A DNA stretch of 64,000 nucleotides from Hyphomicrobiales bacterium. GTDB lineage: Bacteria > Pseudomonadota > Alphaproteobacteria > Rhizobiales > Aestuariivirgaceae. Below, piece after piece: positions 7,473 to 15,427 of this stretch. Location: the NCBI GenBank assembly GCA_016185245.1, contig JACPNZ010000016.1, forward strand, positions 1-64,000. Reading direction: 5' to 3'. The notes under the pieces are model-generated. The model had not been told where the DNA came from and made no database searches. It saw nothing but the letters and a program-made list of their open reading frames with translations. Each line of letters begins with the position of its first letter. Positions within the stretch are counted from its first letter, which is position 1. Position numbers and translations under genes: made by a program.

Positions 7473-7489
7473 TTGAAACTGAGTCACTA
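7473..7489 (-). repeat. Right terminal inverted repeat
   Basis: TTGAAACTGAGTCACTA, the inverted partner of 6464-6480 (2 mismatches). It lies 3 bases after the stop of the 157-residue gene and 16 bases before the -35 of the toxin-antitoxin promoter. Confidence 0.55.
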
Positions 7490-7505
7490 ATGGTAATTCC
7501 GTGGC

Positions 7506-7534
7506 TTGACAATTTGTAGCCTTTGAGCTACATT
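7506..7534 (+). promoter_or_regulatory. Promoter-operator of the HigBA-like module
   Basis: TTGACA (7506-7511) and TACATT (7529-7534) are separated by 17 bases, a near-consensus housekeeping promoter. A perfect inverted repeat TGTAGC (7515-7520) / GCTACA (7527-7532) lies in the spacer and overlaps the -10. A repressor bound there would block RNA polymerase, which fits autoregulation by the antitoxin. Transcription would start around 7541, at or next to the toxin ATG (7540), and no ribosome binding site precedes that ATG, so the toxin message may be leaderless. Confidence 0.75.
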
Positions 7535-7539
7535 TTTTG

Positions 7540-7836
7540 ATGCTGGAAATTCGTCAAACGGAGCTCTTCTCGGCCTGGCTTGCAAAGCTTCGCGACCAGG
7601 AAGCGAAGGCGAAGATCGTCTCCCGCATCAGACGTCTCGCATTGGGTAACGCCGGCGATGTCGCGCCGGTGGGAGGCGGTGTGAGCGAATTGAGGATTCA
7701 CCATGGCCCCGGCTATCGGGTCTATTTCATGCAGCGCGGGACGAAACTCGTCATCCTTCTCTGTGGCGGAGATAGGTCCAGCCAATCCCGAGATGTCGGT
7801 CGCGCCCAGACTCTTGCAGCCTCATGGAGGAACTAG
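7540..7836 (+). CDS. RelE/HigB-family toxin (addiction module killer protein)
   Basis: A 98-residue RelE/ParE-superfamily protein of the proteobacterial killer-protein subgroup. Recognisable segments: F-SAWLAKLRDQEAKAKIVSRIRRL at the N-terminal helices, GVSELRIHHGPGYRVYF in the core strands, and LLCGGDRSSQSRDVGRA (normally LLxGGDKxxQ-xDIxxA) at the C-terminus. The basic residues expected for a ribosome-dependent RNase are in place. ATG 7540 is preferred to TTG 7537. It is followed 4 bases later by its antitoxin. The reversed order (toxin first) is usual for this subgroup. Confidence 0.9.
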   Translation: MLEIRQTELFSAWLAKLRDQEAKAKIVSRIRRLALGNAGDVAPVGGGVSELRIHHGPGYRVYFMQRGTKLVILLCGGDRSSQSRDVGRAQTLAASWRN

Positions 7837-7840
7837 TTCG

Positions 7841-8134
7841 ATGCCGCTCAAAACCAAACCATTCGATCCTGCCGCTTATCTCAGAACCGACGCGGCGCGC
7901 GCCGCCTATATGACCGAAGCCCTCGAAACCGGCGATGCGGCTTTCATTGCCGATGCTGTCGGCGTATTGGCGAGAGCCCGGGGCATGAGCAAGGTTGCAA
8001 AGGAAGCTGGACTTTCCCGCGAAAGTCTCTATCGCGCCCTTTCGCCTGAAGGTAACCCAGAGTTTTCGACGGTGCTCAAGGTGATGGCGGCACTCCATCT
8101 GAAACTCAAAGCCGCTCCCGGTAGAAATCTTTAG
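7841..8134 (+). CDS. HigA-type helix-turn-helix antitoxin
   Basis: A 97-residue Xre-like antitoxin. The N-terminus (FDPAAYLRTDAARAAYMTEALETGD) matches the addiction-module antidote family that pairs with the killer protein; the helix-turn-helix is AKEAGLSRESLYRALSPEGNPEFSTVLKVMAALHLKL. It neutralises the upstream toxin and probably represses the promoter at 7506-7534 by binding the TGTAGC/GCTACA palindrome. ATG 7841 is used; GGAGG lies at 7826-7830. Only 2 bases separate its stop from the aminotransferase gene, so read-through expression is possible. Confidence 0.9.
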   Translation: MPLKTKPFDPAAYLRTDAARAAYMTEALETGDAAFIADAVGVLARARGMSKVAKEAGLSRESLYRALSPEGNPEFSTVLKVMAALHLKLKAAPGRNL

Positions 8135-8136
8135 AC

Positions 8137-9081
8137 ATGCCCGACGCCATGCACGATAACGCCATCGACCCGCGCAACCTCGACATTCTCATCTCGATCA
8201 ACGGCCGGCTGGTGCCGCGGGGTGAGGCCGTGGTTTCGGTTTTCGATTCGGGCTTCATCCTCGGCGATGGGGTGTGGGAAGGCCTGCGGCTGGTCAAGGG
8301 CGGCGTGCCGTTTCTCCGGGAGCACATCGAACGGCTCTATGAAGGCGCCAAGGCGATCTTCATGGAGGTGGGGGTTGCGCCGCAGGAACTGGTCAGGCGC
8401 CTGTTTGCCTGTATCGATGCCAACAAGATGGTGGACGGCGTCCACATCCGCTTGATGGTGACCAGAGGCATCAAGGCGACACCTTATCAGGACCCGCGCG
8501 TCACCATCTCGCCCGCCACCATTGTCATCATTCCGGAATACAAGACGCCCAATCCGGAAAAATTCGATAAGGGCCTGAAGCTCTACACCGTCAATGTCCG
8601 CCGCGGTGCGCCCGACGTGCAGGACCAGAAGCTCAATTCGCATTCCAAGCTCAACTGCATCATGGCTTGCATGCAGGCGATGAATGCCGGCGCCGACGAG
8701 GCCCTGATGCTCGATCCCCTGGGATTCGTGGCGACCTGCAACTCGACGCATTTCTTCATCGTGCGGCGCGGCGAATTGTGGACCTCGACCGGGCAATACT
8801 GCATTCCCGGCATCACCCGGGGAAACATGATCAGGCTCGCCCGGGAATTGGCCATTCCGGTGTTCGAGAAACAGTTCTCGCTCTATGACGTCTATGGCGC
8901 CGAGGAAGCTTTCGTCACCGGCACCTTTGCCGGATTGACCCCGGTGCGCGAGATCGACGGAAGGCCGGTGCGCCATCCTCTGTCGACGGAAGAATGGCAC
9001 GGTGCCGGTCCCATCTCGCGCAAGCTGTCGCAGGCCTATAAGGGACTGTGCCTGAAGGACGCTCGGAGGTCGCTTGCATGA
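8137..9081 (+). CDS. Class IV aminotransferase (branched-chain/D-amino-acid type)
   Basis: A 314-residue fold-type IV PLP enzyme. The PLP lysine is in LNSHSKLNCIMA; the phosphate-binding loop and class signature are in EALMLDPLGFVATCNSTHFFIV and TPGI-like CIPGITRGNMIRLA. The N-terminal DSGFILGDGVWEGLRL is typical of D-alanine/branched-chain aminotransferase-like enzymes. Substrate is not settled by sequence. ATG 8137 is adopted; ATG 8149 is an alternative. Its 3' end overlaps the sulfotransferase-like gene by 4 bases (ATGA), so the two are coupled and probably act in one pathway. Confidence 0.85.
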   Translation: MPDAMHDNAIDPRNLDILISINGRLVPRGEAVVSVFDSGFILGDGVWEGLRLVKGGVPFLREHIERLYEGAKAIFMEVGVAPQELVRRLFACIDANKMVDGVHIRLMVTRGIKATPYQDPRVTISPATIVIIPEYKTPNPEKFDKGLKLYTVNVRRGAPDVQDQKLNSHSKLNCIMACMQAMNAGADEALMLDPLGFVATCNSTHFFIVRRGELWTSTGQYCIPGITRGNMIRLARELAIPVFEKQFSLYDVYGAEEAFVTGTFAGLTPVREIDGRPVRHPLSTEEWHGAGPISRKLSQAYKGLCLKDARRSLA

Positions 9082-9794
9082 CCACCATCGCCATGTGGTC
9101 GGGGCCGCGCAACATCTCGACTGCCATGATGTATTCCTTCGGCAACCGCCCTGACTTCACCTGCTGGGACGAGCCCTTCTATGCCTTCGCGCTGGTTCAC
9201 CACGGCAACGACCATCCGATGCGCGATGAAATCATCGCCGGCAATGACAGCGACTGGGAACGACTGGTGACGCGCTGCCTGGCCCCTACTCCAACACTGC
9301 ATTTCTACCAGAAGCACATGACCCATCACATGTTGAGGGGCTTTGACCGCGCCTGGATCCTGAAGCTCACCAACGCCTTCCTGATCCGCCATCCGGCCCG
9401 GGTGCTGGCGAGCTACGCCAAGAAGTGGTCGGAAGTGTCACTGCGCGATATCGGCTTTGTCGAACAGGCGGAGATTTTCGATAGCGTTGCCCATCAGCTG
9501 GGCAAGGCCCCGGCGGTCATCGATGCCGACGACGTGCTGGCCGATCCGCGGGGTATCCTCACGGCCCTGTGCGCCGCTTGCGGCATTGCCTTCGACCCCG
9601 CCATGCTGGCCTGGCCGCCTGGCCCCAAGCCTTTCGACGGCAACTGGGCACGCCATTGGTATAATGCCGCCTGGGCCTCGACCGGTTTTGCCCGGCCTGA
9701 GAGCGCCGCAGCCGAACTCCCCCCGGCGCTCGCCAGGATCGCCGCAGAAGCCCTGCCCTATTACGAGAAGATACGGCGCTACCGCCTTACCTAG
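9078..9794 (+). CDS. Sulfotransferase-like protein
   Basis: A 238-residue protein with a P-loop-like start, MWSGPRNISTAM (residues 5-16), that corresponds to the 5'-phosphosulfate binding loop of sulfotransferases, followed by WDEPFYAF and, later, NAFLIRHPARVLASY, the 3'-phosphate binding Arg/Ser segment. ATG 9078 is chosen because GGAGG is at 9065-9069 and the start overlaps the aminotransferase stop (ATGA). This aminotransferase/sulfotransferase pair recurs in proteobacteria in my memory, but its substrate is not known. It converges on fliJ, overlapping by 8 bases. Confidence 0.75.
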   Translation: MTTIAMWSGPRNISTAMMYSFGNRPDFTCWDEPFYAFALVHHGNDHPMRDEIIAGNDSDWERLVTRCLAPTPTLHFYQKHMTHHMLRGFDRAWILKLTNAFLIRHPARVLASYAKKWSEVSLRDIGFVEQAEIFDSVAHQLGKAPAVIDADDVLADPRGILTALCAACGIAFDPAMLAWPPGPKPFDGNWARHWYNAAWASTGFARPESAAAELPPALARIAAEALPYYEKIRRYRLT

Positions 9795-10191
9795 CGTGAA
9801 TCCCTGAGACCGTGGCCTGAGTGCCCCCGGCGACGGCGGCGGTGGACCCGCCCTCCTTCTCGACCAGAAGCTCGGCCCGGCGCAGTTCGCGTTCCTCGTC
9901 GGCGAGTGCCGACTGGGCGTCGTTGAGTTGGTCTTTCAGCTCGGCAATCGAGCGCATCAGATTGTCGCGCCGGCCGCGCGCCGCCTTGGCGGCGAGCGAA
10001 TAGTTGAAATGATTGGGATCGGACACCCCGTTGCGGCTTTCTTCGATCCTCACCTGGGCGTCGAGATCGTCGTACTTGCGCATGAATTCCTGGATCATGC
10101 CGTCGATCTCGGCCACCTGACGGCGCTTGTCTTCGGTCTTGAAGCGGTGCAGCCGAAGCAGCGTCTCGCGTGAACGCATGGGGTCCCTCAC
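9787..10191 (-). CDS. fliJ: FliJ-like flagellar export protein
   Basis: A 134-residue, almost entirely coiled-coil protein (SRETLLRLHRFKTEDKRRQV; then IEESRNGVSDPNHFNYSLAAKAARGRRDNL). The pattern matches the alphaproteobacterial FliJ group, which acts at the base of the flagellar type III export apparatus with the ATPase FliI. The divergent fliJ/ctrA arrangement also supports this. No other flagellar gene is present in the window. ATG 10179 is an alternative start. Confidence 0.75.
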   Translation of the reverse strand: MRDPMRSRETLLRLHRFKTEDKRRQVAEIDGMIQEFMRKYDDLDAQVRIEESRNGVSDPNHFNYSLAAKAARGRRDNLMRSIAELKDQLNDAQSALADEERELRRAELLVEKEGGSTAAVAGGTQATVSGIHAR

Positions 10192-10243
10192 TCATACTCA
10201 AAACAAACCCGGAGACCGTGCCGTCCCCTTTTCACGCCATCCC

Positions 10244-10532
10244 GAATCGCATAGGTAGGAGATTCCGGTCGTCGTTCTGGCATCTTGGACCGGCAAGCTT
10301 AAGAGCGGGTAAATCGGGGTGCCGCAGGGCTTGGCGATTTTTACCGTGAGTCAGGGGTAGGGACGGTCGTTTGCGCCACAGTGGCGGCAAAAACCCTCGT
10401 AATGCCGGAGTTTCGAAGCATCCGTATTAGGTTTTGTTAACCTTTCACGGTCTATCTTAACGGTGAGCGTTAACGGTTAGTTGCGCGCCAGAGCCCGGTC
10501 GGGCAGGCGCCGAGAAGGGACTCGAGGGAGTC
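10244..10532. promoter_or_regulatory. fliJ-ctrA regulatory region with five GANTC sites
   Basis: The 363-base gap between fliJ and ctrA contains no gene. It holds five CcrM methylation sites: GAATC 10244-10248, GATTC 10261-10265, GAGTC 10348-10352, GACTC 10519-10523 and GAGTC 10528-10532. It also has three TTAAC words (10437, 10457, 10470) that resemble CtrA half-sites, although none of the pairs has the consensus 7-base spacing. Methylation-state control plus CtrA autoregulation is the known pattern for ctrA in Caulobacter and rhizobia. Confidence 0.65.
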
Positions 10533-10554
10533 CGCAACCTTAGGGGATTGGACG

Positions 10555-11271
<717 letters not shown>

Positions 11272-11298
11272 GGCCCTCAATTCTCCGCAGTCTTGTCG

Positions 11299-11322
11299 TG
11301 GCCGGGTTCAAGCGCCCGGCCA
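11299..11322 (+). terminator. Terminator after ctrA
   Basis: TGGCCGGG (11299-11306) and CCCGGCCA (11315-11322) form an 8-bp GC-rich stem with an 8-nt loop, 28 bases after the ctrA stop, followed by TGGTGTTT. A second GC-rich stem (11343-11373) follows. Confidence 0.6.
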
Positions 11323-11378
11323 TGGTGTTTAGAATGCAGCAAGGCGGGGCGGATCGCTCCGCCACCGCCCCGCAATGA

Positions 11379-11399
11379 CCGGCCGGATAACCCGGCCGG
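11379..11399. terminator. GC-rich hairpin between ctrA and the converging small gene
   Basis: CCGGCCGG (11379-11386), loop ATAAC, CCGGCCGG (11392-11399). It lies just past the stop of the minus-strand gene at 11405 and probably terminates it; T-runs are weak on both sides. Confidence 0.45.
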
Positions 11400-11404
11400 C
11401 AAGG

Positions 11405-11605
11405 TTACTTCTTCTTCTTCGCTGTCATGTGCTTCGCATGATGGCAGAACTTGTGCATTTTGCCGTCTTTACCCTTCGCCATATGACAGACCGCCGTCGT
11501 CTTGGTGTGGGTCCCCGGCTTCTTGGCCATGGTGGCGGCTTCGGCAGGGACCAGCGAGGCAAGGCCGAGGGAAGCGGCGAGCGCGATTGCAGCGAACTTC
11601 TTCAT
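11405..11605 (-). CDS. Small exported Lys/His-rich protein
   Basis: A 66-residue protein. Residues 1-23 form a signal peptide (KKFAAIALAASLGLA, cleavage after AEA). The mature part of about 43 residues is extremely basic and contains CHMAKGKDGKMHKFCHHAKH, that is two Cys and several His, then KKKK at the end. The Cys/His content could bind a metal or heme, but there is no CxxCH. AGGA precedes ATG 11605 at good spacing. The upstream minus-strand gene is 38 bases away. I do not recognise the family. Confidence 0.6.
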   Translation of the reverse strand: MKKFAAIALAASLGLASLVPAEAATMAKKPGTHTKTTAVCHMAKGKDGKMHKFCHHAKHMTAKKKK

Positions 11606-11643
11606 GGAACGTCCTTTCGAGTGGTTGCCGGCACCAGTGCCGG

Positions 11644-11955
11644 TCATTGCTTTGGCAGGTTGGGTTGCACGCCAATGAGACGCAGCGCCTTGACGTAGTA
11701 TCTGAGCCCCAGGGCCGGCTTGCCGGCAGCGCACAGGCCTTCACCCTTGTCGGCGGCAGCCTCGGCCTCGGCCCGCTTCGCCGCCGCGTCCGGATGGGAC
11801 TCGATCGCGGCTTCGAATTGAGCTTGGAGGGCGTCACAGCGCTGTTGGCCCTTGGATGGACCAGCCGGCGCCGGGACCGAGCTTGCGAGGGCGGATGCTA
11901 CTATCAGGGCTTGGCAGAAGCCGGACAGTAGGACCGGAACTGCCGTGCGAGTCAT
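11644..11955 (-). CDS. Small secreted hypothetical protein
   Basis: A 103-residue protein with an N-terminal hydrophobic segment (AVPVLLSGFCQALIVASALA) that looks like a signal peptide, then a helical Ala/Glu-rich mature part (QAQFEAAIESHPDAAAKRAEAEAAA) and a C-terminal GLRYYVKALRLIGVQPN. It has two Cys (QRCDAL and GLCAAG) that could form a disulfide. It lies upstream of the small Lys/His-rich gene on the same strand. No function can be assigned. Confidence 0.55.
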   Translation of the reverse strand: MTRTAVPVLLSGFCQALIVASALASSVPAPAGPSKGQQRCDALQAQFEAAIESHPDAAAKRAEAEAAADKGEGLCAAGKPALGLRYYVKALRLIGVQPNLPKQ

Positions 11956-12117
11956 TGGTCATGTCTCCCGAACAACCGCGGTCAAACTAGCGCCATCGGA
12001 TTTCCGCCGTTTGTCTGGCAAGGCCGCCAATGTAACAAAGTGTTTCCGCCACCCCTTGGGTTGACGCGGCCTTTGTGCCGTTCGACATTCGCCGCATTCG
12101 ATGTGCTAGGGAATGAC

Positions 12118-12840
12118 ATGCGCGAGCCGCTTCCGAAACTCCTGATCGTCGATGACGACCGCCAGACCTGCGCCCTGGTGAAACAGTATTTCGAACGCCA
12201 TGACTATCAGGTCGCCACCGCCCAAGACGGCGGCGAGATGGCGGCCCAGATGGCGCGGCAAAAATTCGACCTGGTAATTCTCGACGTCATGTTGCCCGGC
12301 AAGAACGGCTTCGAGTTGTGCCGCGACATCCGCGGCCGTTCCGACGTGCCGGTGATCATGCTCACCGCCGTCAACGACTTGACCGACCGGGTGGTGGGTC
12401 TCGAGATCGGCGCCGACGACTATGTGCCGAAGCCCTTCGAGCCGCGCGAATTGCTGGCCCGGGTGCGCGCCGTCATCCGCCGCAAGATGGGTGGTGGAAC
12501 GGCCGAAAACGCCGAGCTTCCCCAAGGTTACGGCTTCGAGGGTTTCACTCTCGATCTTGCCACCCGCAAGCTGACCGCCGACGGCGGCGTCGTCGTCTCG
12601 CTCACCGCCGCCGAATTCGACCTGCTCGCCGCCTTTGCCCGCAATCCGCGCCGCAGCCTGACCCGCGACCAGTTGCTCGAACTCACCACCGGCCGCGCCG
12701 TCAACGCCTTCGACCGCTCGATCGACATCCTGGTGAGCCGCCTTCGGAAGAAACTCGAACGCAATGCCGGTCCCGAGGAGCTGATCAAGACCATGCGCGG
12801 CACCGGCTATTTCTTCACGCCATCGGTGCGCAAGCTGTGA
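12118..12840 (+). CDS. OmpR-family response regulator
   Basis: A 240-residue two-component regulator. The receiver domain has LLIVDDDRQTC with the acidic pocket, phospho-acceptor Asp in LVILDVMLPGKNGFEL, Thr switch in VIMLTAVND and Lys in DDYVPKPFEPREL. The winged helix includes LTAAEFDLLAAFARNP and SIDILVSRLRKKLE. ATG 12118 is used because earlier in-frame codons add no receiver sequence. The stop overlaps the sensor kinase start (GTGA at 12837-12840), so it forms a coupled pair. Target genes are unknown. Confidence 0.9.
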   Translation: MREPLPKLLIVDDDRQTCALVKQYFERHDYQVATAQDGGEMAAQMARQKFDLVILDVMLPGKNGFELCRDIRGRSDVPVIMLTAVNDLTDRVVGLEIGADDYVPKPFEPRELLARVRAVIRRKMGGGTAENAELPQGYGFEGFTLDLATRKLTADGGVVVSLTAAEFDLLAAFARNPRRSLTRDQLLELTTGRAVNAFDRSIDILVSRLRKKLERNAGPEELIKTMRGTGYFFTPSVRKL

Positions 12841-14306
12841 CCCGCCTGTGGCCCCGCTCGTTGCCGAGCTTCATCCTGGTGATCGTCGTGCTGGCGCTGG
12901 GAGCGGCCCAGGTTGTGACGCTCCTTACCGTGTCGCGCGAGGTGGCCCGCACCAACCGCGTCGAAGACTTGTTCCGTCTCGGCGAGCGGACCCTGGCGAT
13001 CGCCCGCGGGATCGCCGACACGCCGAAGGAGGTGCGGGCCAAGTTCCTCGCGAATATCAAGAGCGCCGACCTGACCGCTCGCATCGATGCCGAGCCGGCG
13101 GTCGGCGTGATCGCTTCCAACGACGAGATGGCCGAGATCGAGGATCTGCTGATGAGCCAGTTCTCCGACGAAGGTATTCTCGACATCCGCATCGACGAGG
13201 TCGGCCCTGGGGCGGCAACTGCTGCCGCGGGAAAAGCCGTCCAGCCGGGTGGCGCCAACACCATCGAGCGGGAGCTGAGCCGGGTTACCTCGCAATTTGC
13301 CACTACCAATCGCCATATCGTCTCGATGCAGCTGGCCGACGGTGCCTGGCTCAACTTTTCGCTGGCCACCACACCGGCGCCGACCATTGTCGGATCGCGC
13401 ACTCTGCCCCTGCTGTTAGGACTGCTTGCAGCGATCGTGGCACTCTGCCTGTGGGCGGTGATCCAGCTCACCCAGCCCTATCGCCGGCTCGAACGAGCTG
13501 CCGCCAAGATCGGTGCCGATCTCAACACCGTGCCCATTCCCGAAACGGGATCGAGCGAAGTGCGCGCCGCGATCCGCGCCATCAACGCAATGCAGGTGAA
13601 GCTCCGCGACTATGTGGCCGATCGCGAACATCTGGCCGCAGCACTCGCCCATGATCTGCGCACCCCCCTCACCCGCCTGAAGCTCCGCTGCGAGCTGATG
13701 AAGGAGGGTCGCCAGAAGCATGAGCTCCAGGCCGACGTGCAGGACCTGCAGAATCTCGTCGCCTCGGTCATCGACTTCGCCAGCATGACCAAGCGCCAGG
13801 AGGAAAAGACCAAGGTCGACATTGTGTCGCTGCTGCAAACCGTCTGCGCCGACTACCGCAAGGCCAAGGTGGCGCCCGACACCGCCGCATTAAACCGCGT
13901 CGTAGTCGCCGCCCAGCCCGTGGCGCTCGGCCGCTGTCTCGGCAACCTGGTCGGCAATGCCATCCGCTACGGCGGCTCGGCCACCGTCTCGGTTCGCCTG
14001 GACGGGGCGAACCTCGAGATTCTAGTGGACGACGAAGGTCCGGGAATTCCCGGGGACGAACTCGCCAAGGTGCTGAAACCCTTTTATCGCCTCGAAGGCT
14101 CGCGCAATCAGGCCTTCGGCGGCACCGGCCTGGGACTGGCCATCGCCGACACCATTGCCAGGGCCCATGGCGGCACGCTCCGCCTCGAAAACCGCCCCGA
14201 GGGCGGTACCCGCGCCATACTATCATTGCCGCGCGGCCGCGAATTTGAGCCAGCCGCGGCACCTGACATCGTGAGCCCTTCTGCGGCGAGGGATGCGCCG
14301 CCATGA
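12837..14306 (+). CDS. Membrane sensor histidine kinase, EnvZ type
   Basis: A 489-residue sensor kinase starting at GTG 12837. It has one transmembrane helix near residues 9-29 (SFILVIVVLALGAAQVVTLL), a periplasmic sensor of about 150 residues, a second helix (LPLLLGLLAAIVALCLWAVI), a HAMP domain, then HisKA with the phospho-His in ALAHDLRTPLTRLKL, N box LGNLVGNAIRYGG, G1 DDEGPGIPG and G2 GGTGLGLAIA. All catalytic motifs are present. It phosphorylates the regulator encoded immediately upstream. The stop overlaps the start of a broken dioxygenase gene. Confidence 0.92.
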   Translation: MTRLWPRSLPSFILVIVVLALGAAQVVTLLTVSREVARTNRVEDLFRLGERTLAIARGIADTPKEVRAKFLANIKSADLTARIDAEPAVGVIASNDEMAEIEDLLMSQFSDEGILDIRIDEVGPGAATAAAGKAVQPGGANTIERELSRVTSQFATTNRHIVSMQLADGAWLNFSLATTPAPTIVGSRTLPLLLGLLAAIVALCLWAVIQLTQPYRRLERAAAKIGADLNTVPIPETGSSEVRAAIRAINAMQVKLRDYVADREHLAAALAHDLRTPLTRLKLRCELMKEGRQKHELQADVQDLQNLVASVIDFASMTKRQEEKTKVDIVSLLQTVCADYRKAKVAPDTAALNRVVVAAQPVALGRCLGNLVGNAIRYGGSATVSVRLDGANLEILVDDEGPGIPGDELAKVLKPFYRLEGSRNQAFGGTGLGLAIADTIARAHGGTLRLENRPEGGTRAILSLPRGREFEPAAAPDIVSPSAARDAPP

Positions 14307-15359
14307 AGACCGACAACACCGCCAAACTCCGGGCCGATCGCGTATGGATGACATCCGAGTCCTGCAACCTCGCCGATTTCGTCGGAGAGATCGAGCGCCG
14401 CACCGATCCGGCCGACTATCCGCTGGCCGCCGAGATCGTCTCCAACATGCCGGTCTATGACGGCACACCATTCGCCGGGTCTCCGGCGACCCGGAAGCGC
14501 GCAGGCGATCATGGCCGAATGAGCGGAGGTAATGCTCACCGGCCCCGGCATGGTGGTGTTCAAGCGGGCCTATGACGACGTTGGCCCAATCGACGCCGCC
14601 ACCCGCATCTTCTTCGAGATCATCGACGAACAGAAGGCCTCCGGTACCGCCAAGGGCGATCATTTCGCCAAACCGGGCGCAAACGACCGGGTGTGGAATG
14701 CCCTTGAGAAGCTGGCGCTGCGCGATCCCGACACCTTCGCCGCCTATTACGCCAACGAATGCTTGGCGATGGCGTCGGAGGCATGGCTCGGCATCAACTA
14801 TCAGGTGACTTCGACGCAACGTGGTCAATCCCGGCGGCGAGGCCCAATCGGTGCACCGCGACTATCACATGGGCTTCCAGCCGATGAAAGAGATCGAGCG
14901 CTATCCCGCCCAGGCCCATCGCCTGCCGCCGGTGATGACCCTGCAGGGCGCGGTGACCCATGTCGACATGCCGGTCGATAGCGGACCCATCCTGTATCTT
15001 CCCTATTCCCAAGCCTTCGAGCCAGACTTACTTCGCCTGGCGCCGGCCCGCGTTCAAGGACTACTTCAGGAGTCACTATGTGCAGTTGCCGCTCGCCAAG
15101 GGTGACGCCGTCTATTTCAATCCGGCCCTGCGGCGGATGAAAGCCGCCGACCGCCTCGACGCGCGCGGCATCGCCAACGCCGTCGCCAGCTGCTGCGGAG
15201 TCCTATCCCTTCCCCACCAACCTCGACCGCGACGTGCCGATCGGCGGCCTGTCGCCGCTCAATCAGGCGCAGATCATGCACAAGGCCCTGGCCGAGGATT
15301 GGGAGCCGGCGGCGGTAGCCGAAGCGCTGGCCCAATACACCTGGCGCCACACCGCCTGA
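14303..15359 (+). pseudogene. Phytanoyl-CoA dioxygenase (PhyH)-family pseudogene
   Basis: Pieces of one protein appear in order but in changing frames: ADRVWMTSESCNLADF (from 14303), then MLTGPGMVVFKRAYDD and LEKLALRDPDTFAAYY (from 14532), QSVHRDYHMGFQ and VTHVDMPVDSGPILYLPYS (from 14821), FKDYFRSHYVQLPLAKGDAVYFNPAL (around 15050-15130), and SYPFPTNLDRDVPIGGLSPL to TGA 15357-15359. At least four frame changes plus an in-frame TGA at 14520-14522 break it. The His-x-Asp (HRD) and distal motif resemble the Fe(II)/2-oxoglutarate PhyH family. It sits in an operon position behind the kinase (ATGA overlap). It may be true decay or repeated indel errors. Confidence 0.75.
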
Positions 15360-15427
15360 AGCCCACGCGACCTGCGAAGCGGTGGCATTGGGACCTTCCG
15401 ACGCCGCCGCCGGAAGGCGACAATAAG

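Larger units (their letters stand above)
6464..7489. mobile_element. Inverted-repeat-bounded low-GC element with unknown cargo
   Basis: The segment is bounded by TAGTGTCTCAGTTTGAA (6464-6480) and the inverted TTGAAACTGAGTCACTA (7473-7489): 15 of 17 positions match as inverted repeats. Both ends carry the dinucleotide TA, which could be a TA target duplication. The interior is visibly richer in A/T than the flanking genes. It holds a small CxxC protein, a transposase remnant and a 157-residue protein that stops 3 bases before the right repeat. No intact transposase is present, so it would be a non-autonomous or decayed insertion. The family is not identified. Confidence 0.5.

Noticed and set aside
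10437-10474. Full CtrA boxes upstream of ctrA
   Set aside because: TTAAC words are present, but spacings are 16 and 9 bases rather than 7. Recorded only as half-site-like words.
12318-12836. N-terminal extension of the sensor kinase frame
   Set aside because: This part overlaps the response regulator in another frame and is Arg/His-rich; GTG 12837 gives a normal kinase start.
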